Numbered from the stretch's first letter, positions 1 to 9,316 are shown. The stretch: 64,000 nt of DNA from Halospina sp040196175 (GCF_040196175.1 NZ_JBEFNF010000005.1:1-64000); one strand, 5' to 3'. Notes: generated by a model from the letters alone, not told the origin. A program made the numbers and translations.

Positions 1-76
1 CGAACTCAGAAGTGAAACGACTCAGCGCCGATGGTAGTGTGGGAGATCCCATGCGAGAGTAGGTCATCGTCAGGCC
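1..76 (+). rRNA. rrf: 5S ribosomal RNA, 3' part
   Basis: The sequence matches the second half of a bacterial 5S rRNA: the conserved CGAACTCAGAAGTGAAACG segment, then GCGCCGATGGTAGTGTGG and ATGCGAGAGTAGG, closing with a CAGGC-like 3' end. The 5' part lies outside the window. A Rho-independent terminator follows at once, so this is the distal gene of an rRNA operon read left to right. The exact 3' end is approximate to a few bases. Confidence 0.93.
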
Positions 77-85
77 CCTACACCC

Positions 86-119
86 AAGCCCCGCCGGCAA
101 CTCCGCGCGGGGCTTTTTT
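86..119 (+). terminator. rRNA operon terminator
   Basis: A 9-bp perfect stem, AAGCCCCGC pairing with GCGGGGCTT, has a 12-base loop and runs into six T residues. This is a textbook intrinsic terminator for the rRNA operon. The 150 bases that follow, up to the first exported-protein gene, contain a TTGACT at 185-190 but no well spaced -10 box, so no promoter is called there. Confidence 0.9.
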
Positions 120-272
120 GTGTGTGACTCAGGTCCCATTTCCTGTAAGCGACGCATTTTCCTTTCGCCTGTCCGCGAAAACTGTTGACTGAATCAAAGC
201 ATTACTTTCCTGCCTGAGTATGCTGTAGCACAAGGAATTTGCTTTTCCGTTCCCGGTTCAGGAGTTTGGCAA

Positions 273-1376
273 TTGGCGGATAGGATCCTGAAAACGAACC
301 TGGCATTCGCACTCTGTTGTGTCGCCGGCATACCTGCGACCTGGGCGTCCGGGATGGAGCCCATGAGCGAGCAGGAGATGGCACAGGTTCAGGGGCAGGG
401 CGTCGGCATCGTCATGGAGGACTTCCGCTTTGCTCATGGACACGATCCCGATAATAATCAGACGTTCAGATTGAGTGGCATCACCAACAGTGCCGGCGAT
501 GACGTCGACGTTCTGGTGAATCAACTGTATATCGGGGGCTCTGCAAGCCAGAAGGGAGAAAATCTCCAGACCGTTAATCTTGGGCGCCTGACCAACCCTT
601 TCCAGGTTGACCTGATCGATGGTGATGCAGTTGGCGGTGATGCAGCGGGTAAAGCGGTTTTTGAATATGCAGCTCCGACAAAGGTTTCACAGGCCAACGG
701 AGTTGAATGTCTGCCCGGCGGGGCGGACACCGGCTGTGTCAGCCGCGGAGCGGATTCCGGAAATGACATTCGCGGTGAACGCATGGATGTCGGCTTTGAG
801 GCGACGGTTCAGCCCGGCACTGCCTCACCCCAATCGGTTAACATCCATGCCAAAAGAGCTGTTGTAGATGGCAGCTATATTCAGCTCTGGGGTGCGACCC
901 CGGATGACGATCGGCAGCAGCTGCGTGGTCGCATTCAGACCAATTTCTATACGCCCAGTCTTACGGTCAGTGCCTGTGAGCAGGGCGGAACCAACTGTAA
1001 CAGCCAGATTGCCTTTAATGACTTCATGATGGAGTTGGCGTTGGGCAACGCACATCAGCCTCTGTTTATGGGTGTTCTGGGTGTTGGTCAACAAGTTACG
1101 ACCGATGGGGAAACCGTCGCCGGCCCTGGAAATTTCAATTTTGAGCTGAAAACCATCACTAAAGCGCGCTCACCGGATCCGATTAATGACCCTGGTGACG
1201 GGTCCAGCGACGACGATGAAACCCATAATTTCTACTCGGACTATTACAACAACAGCGAGTACCGCAGCGACATTGAAGTCGGTAATCTGAAGGTTGGTGG
1301 GCAGGACATGGGTGAGACTCGGATGAAGGGCATGCTGTTCCAGAAGCTGAATGTGACTACAAGGAGTCTGGACTGA
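273..1376 (+). CDS. exported protein of unknown function, first of three
   Basis: 367 residues. The start chosen is a TTG with an AGGAG 8 bases upstream; no better ATG gives a signal peptide. Residues 1-26 form a signal peptide (basic start, hydrophobic core, ATWA before the cut). Just after it, at residues 28-42, lies the motif MEPMSEQEMAQVQGQ, which recurs in the two genes behind. The rest is Gly/Asp/Asn-rich and looks beta-strand rich, with four or so cysteines in the middle and an acidic stretch (DDDE) near the C-terminus. It shares the short block EYAAPT (residues 131-136) with the third gene. The stop is one base before the next ATG, so the genes are probably translationally coupled. 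I recall similar signal-plus-LxxVxGQ proteins annotated as DUF families in marine gammaproteobacteria, but I do not recognise a function. A surface or periplasmic role is inference. Confidence 0.8.
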   Translation: MADRILKTNLAFALCCVAGIPATWASGMEPMSEQEMAQVQGQGVGIVMEDFRFAHGHDPDNNQTFRLSGITNSAGDDVDVLVNQLYIGGSASQKGENLQTVNLGRLTNPFQVDLIDGDAVGGDAAGKAVFEYAAPTKVSQANGVECLPGGADTGCVSRGADSGNDIRGERMDVGFEATVQPGTASPQSVNIHAKRAVVDGSYIQLWGATPDDDRQQLRGRIQTNFYTPSLTVSACEQGGTNCNSQIAFNDFMMELALGNAHQPLFMGVLGVGQQVTTDGETVAGPGNFNFELKTITKARSPDPINDPGDGSSDDDETHNFYSDYYNNSEYRSDIEVGNLKVGGQDMGETRMKGMLFQKLNVTTRSLD

Positions 1377-1377
1377 G

Positions 1378-1947
1378 ATGCTTATACCTGCGTATTCCAT
1401 CAGACACTCAATGTTTGCCCTGCTTGCTTGGTTCGGTCTCGCTGGAACTGTCACCGCTGACATGGAATCCATGAGTGATCAGGCTCTGTCAGGGGTCAGT
1501 GGGCAGTATGGCGGAATGTCGCTTTCCGGTGATGTCACGTTCAACGAATCCGGCGGTCCCTTGAAGGGAGAGGCAGTCGGGTTCGACTGCAATAACGGTA
1601 AGCGTTGTGGTGCGCGAGTCGCCGCGCAGCTGAACCAGGGCGGTGGCTGGATTGTACTGGATGATCTTCAGGGCACCTTCGAGTTCATGGGGCTGACCCT
1701 TGCGACCCGTTTGATCACCGGAAGCGATACCGGATTCGGCTCGGATGCTGCGGACTTCAATCGCACAGTCATAGAGATCGGGATGCCCGAAACCGCGAGC
1801 TTTACGGATTTCAGCTACACCATGGCAACCAGTTCAACCGCCCGCCCTTCTGATAATGATTTCCAGCAGGTTGATCGCCTCAACGTGGAGATTGGAGGCG
1901 ATGTAACACTGGATGGCAATGCATTGATATTCCCTACGGAGCCTTGA
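1378..1947 (+). CDS. exported protein of unknown function, second of three
   Basis: 189 residues. ATG start with AAGGAG about 11 bases upstream, one base after the stop of the preceding gene. Residues 1-27 are a signal peptide (hydrophobic LLAWFGLAGTV, cut after VTA). The motif MESMSDQALSGVSGQ at residues 29-43 matches those of both neighbours in spacing and residues. The body contains two cysteines (CNNGKRC) that could form a disulfide, and is otherwise Gly/Asp/Thr-rich with predicted beta character. It is the shortest of the three and has no internal repeats I can see. Its position between two relatives suggests one functional unit, perhaps a multi-subunit surface structure. No function is recognised. 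Confidence 0.8.
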   Translation: MLIPAYSIRHSMFALLAWFGLAGTVTADMESMSDQALSGVSGQYGGMSLSGDVTFNESGGPLKGEAVGFDCNNGKRCGARVAAQLNQGGGWIVLDDLQGTFEFMGLTLATRLITGSDTGFGSDAADFNRTVIEIGMPETASFTDFSYTMATSSTARPSDNDFQQVDRLNVEIGGDVTLDGNALIFPTEP

Positions 1948-1950
1948 GCA

Positions 1951-4155
1951 ATGACGATACCAGTAGGCCATCGCAGGGTTTGGTTAACGGGTGCAGTACT
2001 TTATGCCGCAATCGGGCCGGTATGTGCCATGGAAGCCATGGACGATGCCGAACTGGCTGGGGTTCAAGGGCAGGCCGGTGTCACCATGGAAATGGCCACC
2101 GAAGCCTCCGTGGACCGTTTCAGCTATTTCACCAATGGTAACGGCATTCATCTTGAAGACATCGATGTAGGCTCCGCGTCCGATCCCAATGGTCTGGCAA
2201 GACGGGATTATGAACTAGATCTGCTGAACGACGACAGCCTTGAGATCGGTGTCGATATACAGGACGAACGTGTATCGGTTGGTGGTATTTCGCTGGATGA
2301 CAGCGGGACCAAGAGCATGGGGTCGTTCTGGATGGATCGCAATATGGATGGTTGGTTCCGGATCACGCCGGGCGGGGCGCTGTCAGAGGAGGGGTATACC
2401 TTTAACTCAGACCTCTCGATGCAGGGATCACGCTTTGGCTACCAGACGAATGGGCATCAGCTCTTTCTCGATGAGGTGACGGTGTCTGCCATCGCCTCAG
2501 ATCACACGCTCGATGTTAACAACGGCATCGTTGAGTATGCGGCTCCAACTGAGCTGGAAGTGGGGATAGGGGCGATTCGTTACGCCGAGGGTTCAACCCC
2601 TGTTCGCGGTGATCAGAGTAACCGCGCCAGCATGGGCGGGATTGAGGCGTATATGGACTTTGTTTCCGAATTCGAGATCCGTGGCGGGGGCGGTCGCCAG
2701 GGGGCAGAAGGGCTCCAGGTTAATGCTGATACAACGCTCAATACAGCCAACTTCCTCTATAAAACCAATGGCTACGGCTTAGTGTTGAGTGACATCTCTG
2801 GCACTTCCTCGGTCCAGGATCTGCGAATTGAAGTGGGCAAGGATTTTACCGATGCGGGGCGCCAAGGGCTGGCATTCACCCTGAACGGTAGCGGCTCCCG
2901 CGCGGAAGGTAATCTCAGTATTGGCGATATAAAGCTTGGCGTTGATGCAGGGAGCCGTGACGGAGGCCGCAACATAGGTTCCGTCGATCTCAGCTGGCTT
3001 TACGAGAACCAGACCATCAATGGTGACGCTTTCGGCAACCAGACTTATGTGATGGCAGGGGGACACTCGGATGCAGGCGATGAGGGCATGCGCTTCGCCT
3101 CCGAGTGGAGTCTTGCGGATGCAGCGCTGACGTGGACGACCGATGGCAGTTCAGTGCTTTTTGACGGGATACAGTCCTGGGGGCGCGGTGATGTAACCGT
3201 TAACGTAACAGGCGATGAGAAACTGGGCGGTACTCAGTTCTATGAGGGCCTTCGTGTGGGGTTTGAGGGAATCTCGGGTGGGTACCGTATGGATGGTATC
3301 CGTGTCGGATCTAAAGGCTCTGTAGAAGGGGCTGAAGTGCAGGGCGGCGTGGAGCTTTTGAGTGCGCTTGGTGTGTACCGGTCTTTCGAATTCGGCAATA
3401 TGGATGGCCAGTATACCCTGACCCCGGGCGTTGCTGGTGGCGAGGGAATCACCATCAACTCAGATCTCTATATTGAGGATGGGCGAATCGGGTCGCTGAC
3501 TGAGGAGTCTGGCCAGGGAATCTGGGCGGACGATCTGTCCTACGAAGGCCACATTCGTGATATGACCCTGGAAGTGGTTAAGAACGGCCTCCGGGTCATG
3601 CGTGGGGAAGCCTGGAGCACCATGGACGTGGGAAATCTGCGCGTCGGTGACGCACAAGACGGTGCCAGCTTCGGGCGCATTGTCTGGCAGCGCTATGGTC
3701 AGAACAGCGAGATGGTAATTACAGGCCCGGAAGGGAAGGAAGGGCTTAAGTTGGCACTCACAAGCATCTTCAATCAAGCGGTTGGGGAAAAGCGGAACCG
3801 CTTCCTTTGGGAAACCGGACGGACGACGGATGGAGACGGTAACCCTGAAAACGGAACCGGAATGCAGCTGGTGCTCGATAATGTTCACACTTCGGATGGC
3901 CCGGGCGCAGCGACGAATGACTTCGGAATCAAGACGGACCTGACCGTCGATGTCCGTGAGGTGGAGTCGGCGCAGGGACTGCAGCAGGGCTTGCATGTGA
4001 ATACGCGTACAAGGTTCAGGGAACTCAATGTGGGCAGTGTGGATCTTGTCCATAACGATGGGAGCGGCAACAGCTCCACGGCGACAGCCCTGCAGGGTGT
4101 CAGCATCCAGAACATGGATATGGAATCCAATCTGAGCGCGACCCCGATTCCCTGA
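1951..4155 (+). CDS. large repetitive exported protein, third of three
   Basis: 734 residues. ATG start three bases after the previous stop, with GGAG nine bases upstream. Residues 1-26 are a signal peptide ending VCA. The motif MEAMDDAELAGVQGQ follows at residues 27-41. The rest falls into about six imperfect modules of 90-120 residues (starting near 45, 140, 248, 371, 494 and 591), each opening with a Gly/Glu pair and alternating hydrophobic residues, then a TNG-like turn, and closing with a G-S/G/R-hydrophobic strand and a Gly-Gly turn. The final 20 residues end in a NMDMESNL block. No cysteine, no transmembrane segment after the signal and no LPXTG or autotransporter domain is visible. 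The composition fits a beta-solenoid or adhesin-like fold, but that is inference. The gap of 57 bases to birA holds no clear terminator. Confidence 0.8.
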   Translation: MTIPVGHRRVWLTGAVLYAAIGPVCAMEAMDDAELAGVQGQAGVTMEMATEASVDRFSYFTNGNGIHLEDIDVGSASDPNGLARRDYELDLLNDDSLEIGVDIQDERVSVGGISLDDSGTKSMGSFWMDRNMDGWFRITPGGALSEEGYTFNSDLSMQGSRFGYQTNGHQLFLDEVTVSAIASDHTLDVNNGIVEYAAPTELEVGIGAIRYAEGSTPVRGDQSNRASMGGIEAYMDFVSEFEIRGGGGRQGAEGLQVNADTTLNTANFLYKTNGYGLVLSDISGTSSVQDLRIEVGKDFTDAGRQGLAFTLNGSGSRAEGNLSIGDIKLGVDAGSRDGGRNIGSVDLSWLYENQTINGDAFGNQTYVMAGGHSDAGDEGMRFASEWSLADAALTWTTDGSSVLFDGIQSWGRGDVTVNVTGDEKLGGTQFYEGLRVGFEGISGGYRMDGIRVGSKGSVEGAEVQGGVELLSALGVYRSFEFGNMDGQYTLTPGVAGGEGITINSDLYIEDGRIGSLTEESGQGIWADDLSYEGHIRDMTLEVVKNGLRVMRGEAWSTMDVGNLRVGDAQDGASFGRIVWQRYGQNSEMVITGPEGKEGLKLALTSIFNQAVGEKRNRFLWETGRTTDGDGNPENGTGMQLVLDNVHTSDGPGAATNDFGIKTDLTVDVREVESAQGLQQGLHVNTRTRFRELNVGSVDLVHNDGSGNSSTATALQGVSIQNMDMESNLSATPIP
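2083..4050 (+). repeat. six imperfect protein modules within the third exported gene
   Basis: Divergent in-frame repeats of roughly 270-360 bases, seen at the protein level. Anchor points at the start of modules are GALSEEGYTFNSDL (residue 142), GRQGAEGLQVNADTTL (248), SDAGDEGMRFASEWSL (373), GVAGGEGITINSDL (493) and GPEGKEGLKLALTS (592). The first module near residue 45 is more degenerate. Each anchor is followed 12-25 residues later by an aromatic or hydrophobic strand and a polar Gly turn. At the DNA level the repeats are too diverged to be recent duplications. Confidence 0.6.
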
Positions 4156-4212
4156 GGTGTTCCTTTCCTGTGCTTTGTTGGTTACCTTAGCCGGAACAGG
4201 CTAGGAGACCGC

Positions 4213-5187
4213 ATGCACCTCTATTCTCTGATCCATCTACTCGCGGACGGAAAGCTGCATTCCGGAACGGACCTCGCGGACCATCTGGGGGTGACGCGTA
4301 CTGCCGTGTGGAAGCAACTGCGCCGTCTTGAGGAAATTGGCGTTGAGGTGGAGTCGGTTCGTGGTAAGGGGTACCGGCTTGCTGAACCGCTTGATCTGCT
4401 TTCCCGTGAGCCCGTTGAGAAGGTGCTGTCCCGGCGCACTCCACAGCCGGAGTTGATTCTGGAGCCGGTTGTCGAGTCAACCAACGCAGTCCTGATGGAG
4501 CAGCCCAGTTGCTCAGAGGGTCCCCGGATTTGTCTTGCTGAACAGCAGCTGCAGGGCCGGGGCCGCCGCGGTCGGCGCTGGTTCAGCCCCTTCGCCCAAA
4601 ACCTTTACCTCAGTATAGGCCTGGAAACCGATGCGGGAGCTGCGGCGGTACAGGGTGTGACCCTCCGTGCCGGCTTGGGAGCCGTCCAGGCTCTTGCTCG
4701 TCTGGGTATAACCGGGCTGGGGATCAAGTGGCCCAATGACATTTGGCTCAATGGGCGCAAGGTCGCAGGCATCCTGACAGAGCTCCAGGGGTCAGCCCAG
4801 GATGATCTCCGGCTGGTTGTTGGGGTTGGGCTCAATGTCTATATGACGGCAGCCGAAACAGCTATTGATCAACCCTGGACCTCGCTTGTCCGGGAAGGGC
4901 AGGTTCCCGACGGAGGGCGTGATTGTCTTGCTGGCCAATTGATTGACGGCATCCTGGCATCAGTAGCGGATCTGGATGTCGGGGCCGATCCTGAAATCCC
5001 GCTTGAATGGGCGCAATATGACGTCCTGCACGGTCGGCAGGTGGCCGTCCGGGGCAGTGACTGCCGGGGCGTTGGCGATGGTATTGATGCGTCAGGGCAG
5101 CTGCGGCTTCGCACTCCTCAGGGGGAAGTTGTCCTCCTGAATGCTGGTGAGGTAAGCCTGGAGGTTCCGGTTGATTCTGCAGGTTGA
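4213..5187 (+). CDS. birA: bifunctional biotin operon repressor / biotin-protein ligase BirA
   Basis: 324 residues, the usual length for the two-domain enzyme. It attaches biotin, through biotinyl-AMP, to the carboxyl carrier protein of acetyl-CoA carboxylase, and can repress biotin genes. Residues 5-60 form a winged helix-turn-helix (HSGTDLADHLGVTRTAVWKQ region). The catalytic domain has the biotinyl-AMP loop GRGRRGRRW near residue 116, KWPND near 175, and the KVAGIL strand. A C-terminal SH3-like domain covers about 270-320. The start is the ATG preceded by a weak GGAG; an upstream start is not needed. It overlaps coaX by 17 bases, a pairing seen in many gammaproteobacteria. Confidence 0.95.
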   Translation: MHLYSLIHLLADGKLHSGTDLADHLGVTRTAVWKQLRRLEEIGVEVESVRGKGYRLAEPLDLLSREPVEKVLSRRTPQPELILEPVVESTNAVLMEQPSCSEGPRICLAEQQLQGRGRRGRRWFSPFAQNLYLSIGLETDAGAAAVQGVTLRAGLGAVQALARLGITGLGIKWPNDIWLNGRKVAGILTELQGSAQDDLRLVVGVGLNVYMTAAETAIDQPWTSLVREGQVPDGGRDCLAGQLIDGILASVADLDVGADPEIPLEWAQYDVLHGRQVAVRGSDCRGVGDGIDASGQLRLRTPQGEVVLLNAGEVSLEVPVDSAG

Positions 5188-5905
5188 TGCCGGCAACTCT
5201 CGTGTTCATTGGCGGATTCTGGACGAGCATCGGACTGTTGCCGGGCGGGGCGCCGAGTCATGGGATGCGGTGAGCGCTGGTGTTCTTGCGGGCATGGTTC
5301 CCGGTCGTGTCACTCGATTGGAGTTTGCTTCCGTTGCAGGACAGCGAGCGCGAGATCTAAAGGCATGGTTTGTGAGCGCCGGCAATGTGGATGTGGAGGA
5401 ATTTGTTAGTACTCCGCGCCAGTGTGGTGTGCTTAACGCGTATGAAGACCCTGCGTGCATGGGCGTTGATCGGTGGCTTGCAATGGTCGGGGCCTACAGC
5501 CGGTGGGGAGGCCCAATTACGGTTGTCGATGCAGGTACAGCCATCACCATTGACCATGTGGATGAAACAGGTAATCATCGTGGGGGTTATATCCTCCCGG
5601 GCGCCGCGCTGATGATGCAGTCGCTTGGGGCTGGGACTTCAGATGTGCGCACCGGGCACATCGTAGAGTACGGAACTGCGCCCGGAGTAACGACCTCCGA
5701 ATGCGTTCATCACGGTATTGCTTGGGTCATTGAAGCGTTGATTCGCAACAGCTCACTTTACTGGAATGGGCGCGGCAGAACAGTTCTGACAGGCGGTGAT
5801 GCGGAAATGGCTGCCGCGGGCCTGAGTCAGGGAATACTGGTAGAATCGGAGCTGGTTTTTGCCGGTATGGATGCGGTAATTGATGAAATGCGTAGCGGCT
5901 TTTGA
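5171..5905 (+). CDS. coaX: type III pantothenate kinase CoaX
   Basis: 244 residues. It phosphorylates pantothenate in the first step of coenzyme A synthesis and belongs to the acetate/sugar kinase/Hsp70/actin superfamily. The TTG start gives ILQVDAGNSR, the phosphate-1 motif, at the very N-terminus, and has GGAGG seven bases upstream inside birA. The GVDRWLAMVGA and VDAGTAITID motifs near residues 98 and 118 are the pantothenate- and phosphate-binding blocks, and GGYILPGAALM follows near 138. A later ATG would remove the phosphate loop, so the TTG is favoured. Overlap with birA implies co-translation. Confidence 0.94.
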   Translation: MILQVDAGNSRVHWRILDEHRTVAGRGAESWDAVSAGVLAGMVPGRVTRLEFASVAGQRARDLKAWFVSAGNVDVEEFVSTPRQCGVLNAYEDPACMGVDRWLAMVGAYSRWGGPITVVDAGTAITIDHVDETGNHRGGYILPGAALMMQSLGAGTSDVRTGHIVEYGTAPGVTTSECVHHGIAWVIEALIRNSSLYWNGRGRTVLTGGDAEMAAAGLSQGILVESELVFAGMDAVIDEMRSGF

Positions 5906-5920
5906 AGCGCGGGAGCGGAT

Positions 5921-6094
5921 TTGCGGATTTTGTTCGGATTGCTCTTTCTCGCCAATCTGGCGATTTGTCTGCTGACCGAACGTCTCCCGGAGCCGGCCTC
6001 GCAGTCGGTACCTGAGGCTAATTTGCCTCGGGTAGAGCCGATTCAGGTGATTGAAGTCGATAAGGGTGTTGCAAAACCGGAAAATTATCCTTAG
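5921..6094 (+). CDS. small membrane-anchored protein, possible SPOR-protein remnant
   Basis: 57 residues from a TTG codon with GGGAG five bases upstream. The first 20 residues (MRILFGLLFLANLAICLLTE) form one transmembrane helix, followed by a Pro/Glu/Val-rich tail ending ENYP. In Pseudomonas and Marinobacter a gene for a membrane-anchored SPOR-domain protein commonly follows coaX and starts in much the same way. Here only the anchor and linker are left and the peptidoglycan-binding domain is absent. It lies in the same frame as coaX, 15 bases past its stop. It may be a decayed gene or a genuine small protein. A tRNA promoter candidate overlaps its last codons. Confidence 0.45.
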   Translation: MRILFGLLFLANLAICLLTERLPEPASQSVPEANLPRVEPIQVIEVDKGVAKPENYP

Positions 6095-6097
6095 GAT
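6069..6097 (+). promoter_or_regulatory. candidate sigma-70 promoter for the tRNA-tufB operon
   Basis: TTGCAA, a 17-base spacer and TAGGAT, followed by a C/G-rich discriminator (GCCCTCGC). That discriminator type is usual for stringently controlled stable RNA promoters. The -10 box sits about 30 bases before the first tRNA. Position fits; the -10 match is only partial. Confidence 0.5.
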
Positions 6098-6124
6098 ACT
6101 GCCCTCGCTGATTGGCGTTACAGA

Positions 6125-6200
<76 letters not shown>

Positions 6201-6247
6201 GATCAGCACCGTTTTAAAGCAATTGGCCCGCGGGCTGGTTGCAAAAC

Positions 6248-6331
6248 GGAGGGGTTCCCGAGTGGTCAAAGGGATCAGACTGTAAATCTGACGCGAAAGC
6301 TTCGCAGGTTCGAATCCTGCCCCCTCCACCA
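6248..6331 (+). tRNA. tRNA-Tyr (anticodon GTA)
   Basis: Class II tRNA with a long variable arm (ACGCGAAAGCTTCGC). Acceptor GGAGGGG pairs with CCCCTCC, the anticodon loop contains GTA (CTGTAAA), and CCA is encoded. Confidence 0.97.
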
Positions 6332-6336
6332 TATTT

Positions 6337-6411
<75 letters not shown>

Positions 6412-6422
6412 GGTTGTCGTGA

Positions 6423-6497
6423 GCTCATGTAGCTCAGTGGTAGAGCACACCCTTGGTAAGGGTGAGGTCGGCGGTTCAAGTCCGCCCATGAGCTCCA
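6423..6497 (+). tRNA. tRNA-Thr (anticodon GGT)
   Basis: Acceptor GCTCATG pairs with CATGAGC, the anticodon loop TTGGTAA gives GGT, and CCA is encoded. It ends 57 bases before tufB, with which it is probably cotranscribed. Confidence 0.97.
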
Positions 6498-6554
6498 GTT
6501 TTGAAGCTGGCTATAACGAAACTAAGAAAGGCAACGGCGCGGGAGAAAGGTCAA

Positions 6555-7748
<1,194 letters not shown>

Positions 7749-7761
7749 AAAGTTTCGGTGC

Positions 7762-7837
<76 letters not shown>

Positions 7838-7867
7838 TTTATTTCGGCACCCACTAAGTTGAACCCT

Positions 7868-8236
7868 ATGGAATCCAGTTCCAGAGAGGCGGCGACCCGC
7901 TTTGACACCGCAAAGTGGGTTGTCGTCATTGCTTTGGTGGCGGCAGGTGTAGCCGGCAACCATTACTACGGGGGCGAGTCCCTTCTTTATCGTGTCCTGG
8001 CACTGGTGGCGTTGGCGCTTATCGCTGGCGCTGTCGCGCTGCAGACAGCTAAGGGGCGCCAGCTGGCCCGTATTATGAGAGAAGCCAAGGTCGAGATCAG
8101 AAAAGTGGTCTGGCCGACCCGGCAGGAGCTTCTTCAGACGACAGCCATCGTGCTTGGTTTCGTTTTGTTGGTGGCGCTGATCCTGTGGGGGATGGATTCT
8201 CTGGTGGCGTGGATTGTTTCAAGTCTGATCGGTTAA
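7868..8236 (+). CDS. secE: preprotein translocase subunit SecE
   Basis: 122 residues, three transmembrane helices (about 17-33, 40-58 and 95-115) as in the E. coli type. SecE clamps SecY in the Sec translocon of the inner membrane. The conserved cytoplasmic amphipathic segment EIRKVVWPTRQE lies before the third helix. The ATG chosen gives MESSSREA; the frame is open upstream into the tRNA-Trp gene, so an earlier start is not credible. nusG follows after 13 bases, the classic secE-nusG pair. Confidence 0.95.
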   Translation: MESSSREAATRFDTAKWVVVIALVAAGVAGNHYYGGESLLYRVLALVALALIAGAVALQTAKGRQLARIMREAKVEIRKVVWPTRQELLQTTAIVLGFVLLVALILWGMDSLVAWIVSSLIG

Positions 8237-8249
8237 CAGAGAGCGGCAC

Positions 8250-8783
8250 ATGGCGAAACGCTGGTACGTGATTCACGCCTATTCCGGCTTTGAAAAGCAT
8301 GTCATGCGGTCCCTCAGGGAGCGGGTGGAGCTCAATAATATGGACGACTTTTTCGGTGAGATTCTTGTTCCAACCGAAGAAGTTGTTGAGATGCGCGACG
8401 GCAAAAAGCGCACGAGCGAACGTAAGTTCTACCCGGGCTATGTACTGGTTCAGATGGAAATGACTGATGAAACTTGGCACCTGGTGAAAAGCACTCCCAG
8501 GGTCATGGGATTCATCGGCGGGACACCGGATAAACCGGCCCCGATCAGTGAGAAAGAGGCGGAAGCTATCCTTCAACGCGTCGAGACTGGTGCTGAGCAG
8601 CCAAAGCCGAAGACGCTGTTTGAGCCTGGTGAGATTGTGCGCGTTGTAGAAGGTCCTTTTGCGGATTTTAATGGCGTGGTCGAGGAAGTTGACTACGACA
8701 AGAGCCGCGTGAAGGTGGCGGTTCTCATATTCGGCCGGTCTACGCCGGTCGAACTGGAATTTGGCCAGGTCGAAAAAGACTGA
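8250..8783 (+). CDS. nusG: transcription termination/antitermination factor NusG
   Basis: 177 residues. It binds RNA polymerase through its N-terminal NGN domain and couples transcription to Rho or to ribosomal S10 through its C-terminal KOW domain. RWYVIHAYSGFE opens the NGN domain, PGYVLVQM lies near residue 62, and the KOW motif (PGEIVRVVEGPFADFNG) starts near 126. Length and domain order are standard. GAGAG lies before the ATG. Confidence 0.97.
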   Translation: MAKRWYVIHAYSGFEKHVMRSLRERVELNNMDDFFGEILVPTEEVVEMRDGKKRTSERKFYPGYVLVQMEMTDETWHLVKSTPRVMGFIGGTPDKPAPISEKEAEAILQRVETGAEQPKPKTLFEPGEIVRVVEGPFADFNGVVEEVDYDKSRVKVAVLIFGRSTPVELEFGQVEKD

Positions 8784-8800
8784 AGGTCATCCGGGGAAAT

Positions 8801-8830
8801 ACACGCAGGTCTTTGTTGGGCCTTGCGTGT
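8801..8830 (+). promoter_or_regulatory. hairpin in the nusG-rplK spacer (L11 leader)
   Basis: ACACGCAGG pairs with CCTTGCGTGT (one bulge) around a short loop, followed by a U-rich but broken run. In E. coli the rplKA leader carries the L1 binding site used for feedback control, so this could be that site or an attenuator. Only the hairpin itself is seen. Confidence 0.4.
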
Positions 8831-8884
8831 GTTTCTGTCTCAACGGGGAGCCATTAAGGCGTTTGAACCCATCAGGAGGTTATC

Positions 8885-9316
8885 GTGGCTAAAAAAGTTC
8901 AAGCTTACATCAAGCTGCAGGTCGCGGCGGCAAAGGCCAACCCGAGTCCGCCTGTCGGGCCGGCTTTGGGTCAGCATGGCCTGAATATCATGGAGTTCTG
9001 CAAGGCATTCAATGCTGAAACGCAGGACATGGAGCCCGGAATGCCGATTCCGGTAGTTATCACGGTGTATAATGACCGTAGTTTTACGTTCATTACTAAA
9101 ACACCGCCGGCGCCGGTTCTCCTTAAAAAGGCAGCCGGCATCTCGACCGGGTCGGGTAAGCCAAACACCGATAAGGTGGGCAGCGTGACTCGTGAACAGC
9201 TGGAAGAGATTGTGAAAACCAAAGATCCCGATCTGACGGCCGCTGATATGGACGCTGCTGTGCGTACCATTGCAGGCACGGCACGCAGTATGGGCCTGAA
9301 CGTGGAGGGGCTCTGA
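8885..9316 (+). CDS. rplK: 50S ribosomal protein L11
   Basis: 143 residues, normal length. It forms the GTPase-associated centre with 23S rRNA. GTG start preceded by AGGAGG. The N-terminal proline-rich block PSPPVGPALGQHG (residues 20-32) and the C-terminal rRNA-binding domain with GSGKPNTDKVG are present. It is the usual target of the PrmA methyltransferase, and of thiostrepton in other species. rplA begins one base after the stop. Confidence 0.97.
   Translation: MAKKVQAYIKLQVAAAKANPSPPVGPALGQHGLNIMEFCKAFNAETQDMEPGMPIPVVITVYNDRSFTFITKTPPAPVLLKKAAGISTGSGKPNTDKVGSVTREQLEEIVKTKDPDLTAADMDAAVRTIAGTARSMGLNVEGL

Noticed and set aside
120..272. TTGACT at 185-190 as a promoter for the exported cluster
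   Set aside because: No acceptable -10 hexamer at 16-18 bases; TATGCT at 219-224 is too far away and has no -35 of its own.
5906..6094. Read-through fusion of CoaX to the downstream in-frame membrane segment
   Set aside because: The frames match, but CoaX is full length at its own TGA, and the TTG with a GGGAG site is a simpler explanation.
6501..6554. Extended N-terminus of the first tuf gene from an upstream ATG
   Set aside because: The extra 18 residues are absent from the second copy, and sequence identity of the copies begins at the GTG, which also has a ribosome binding site.
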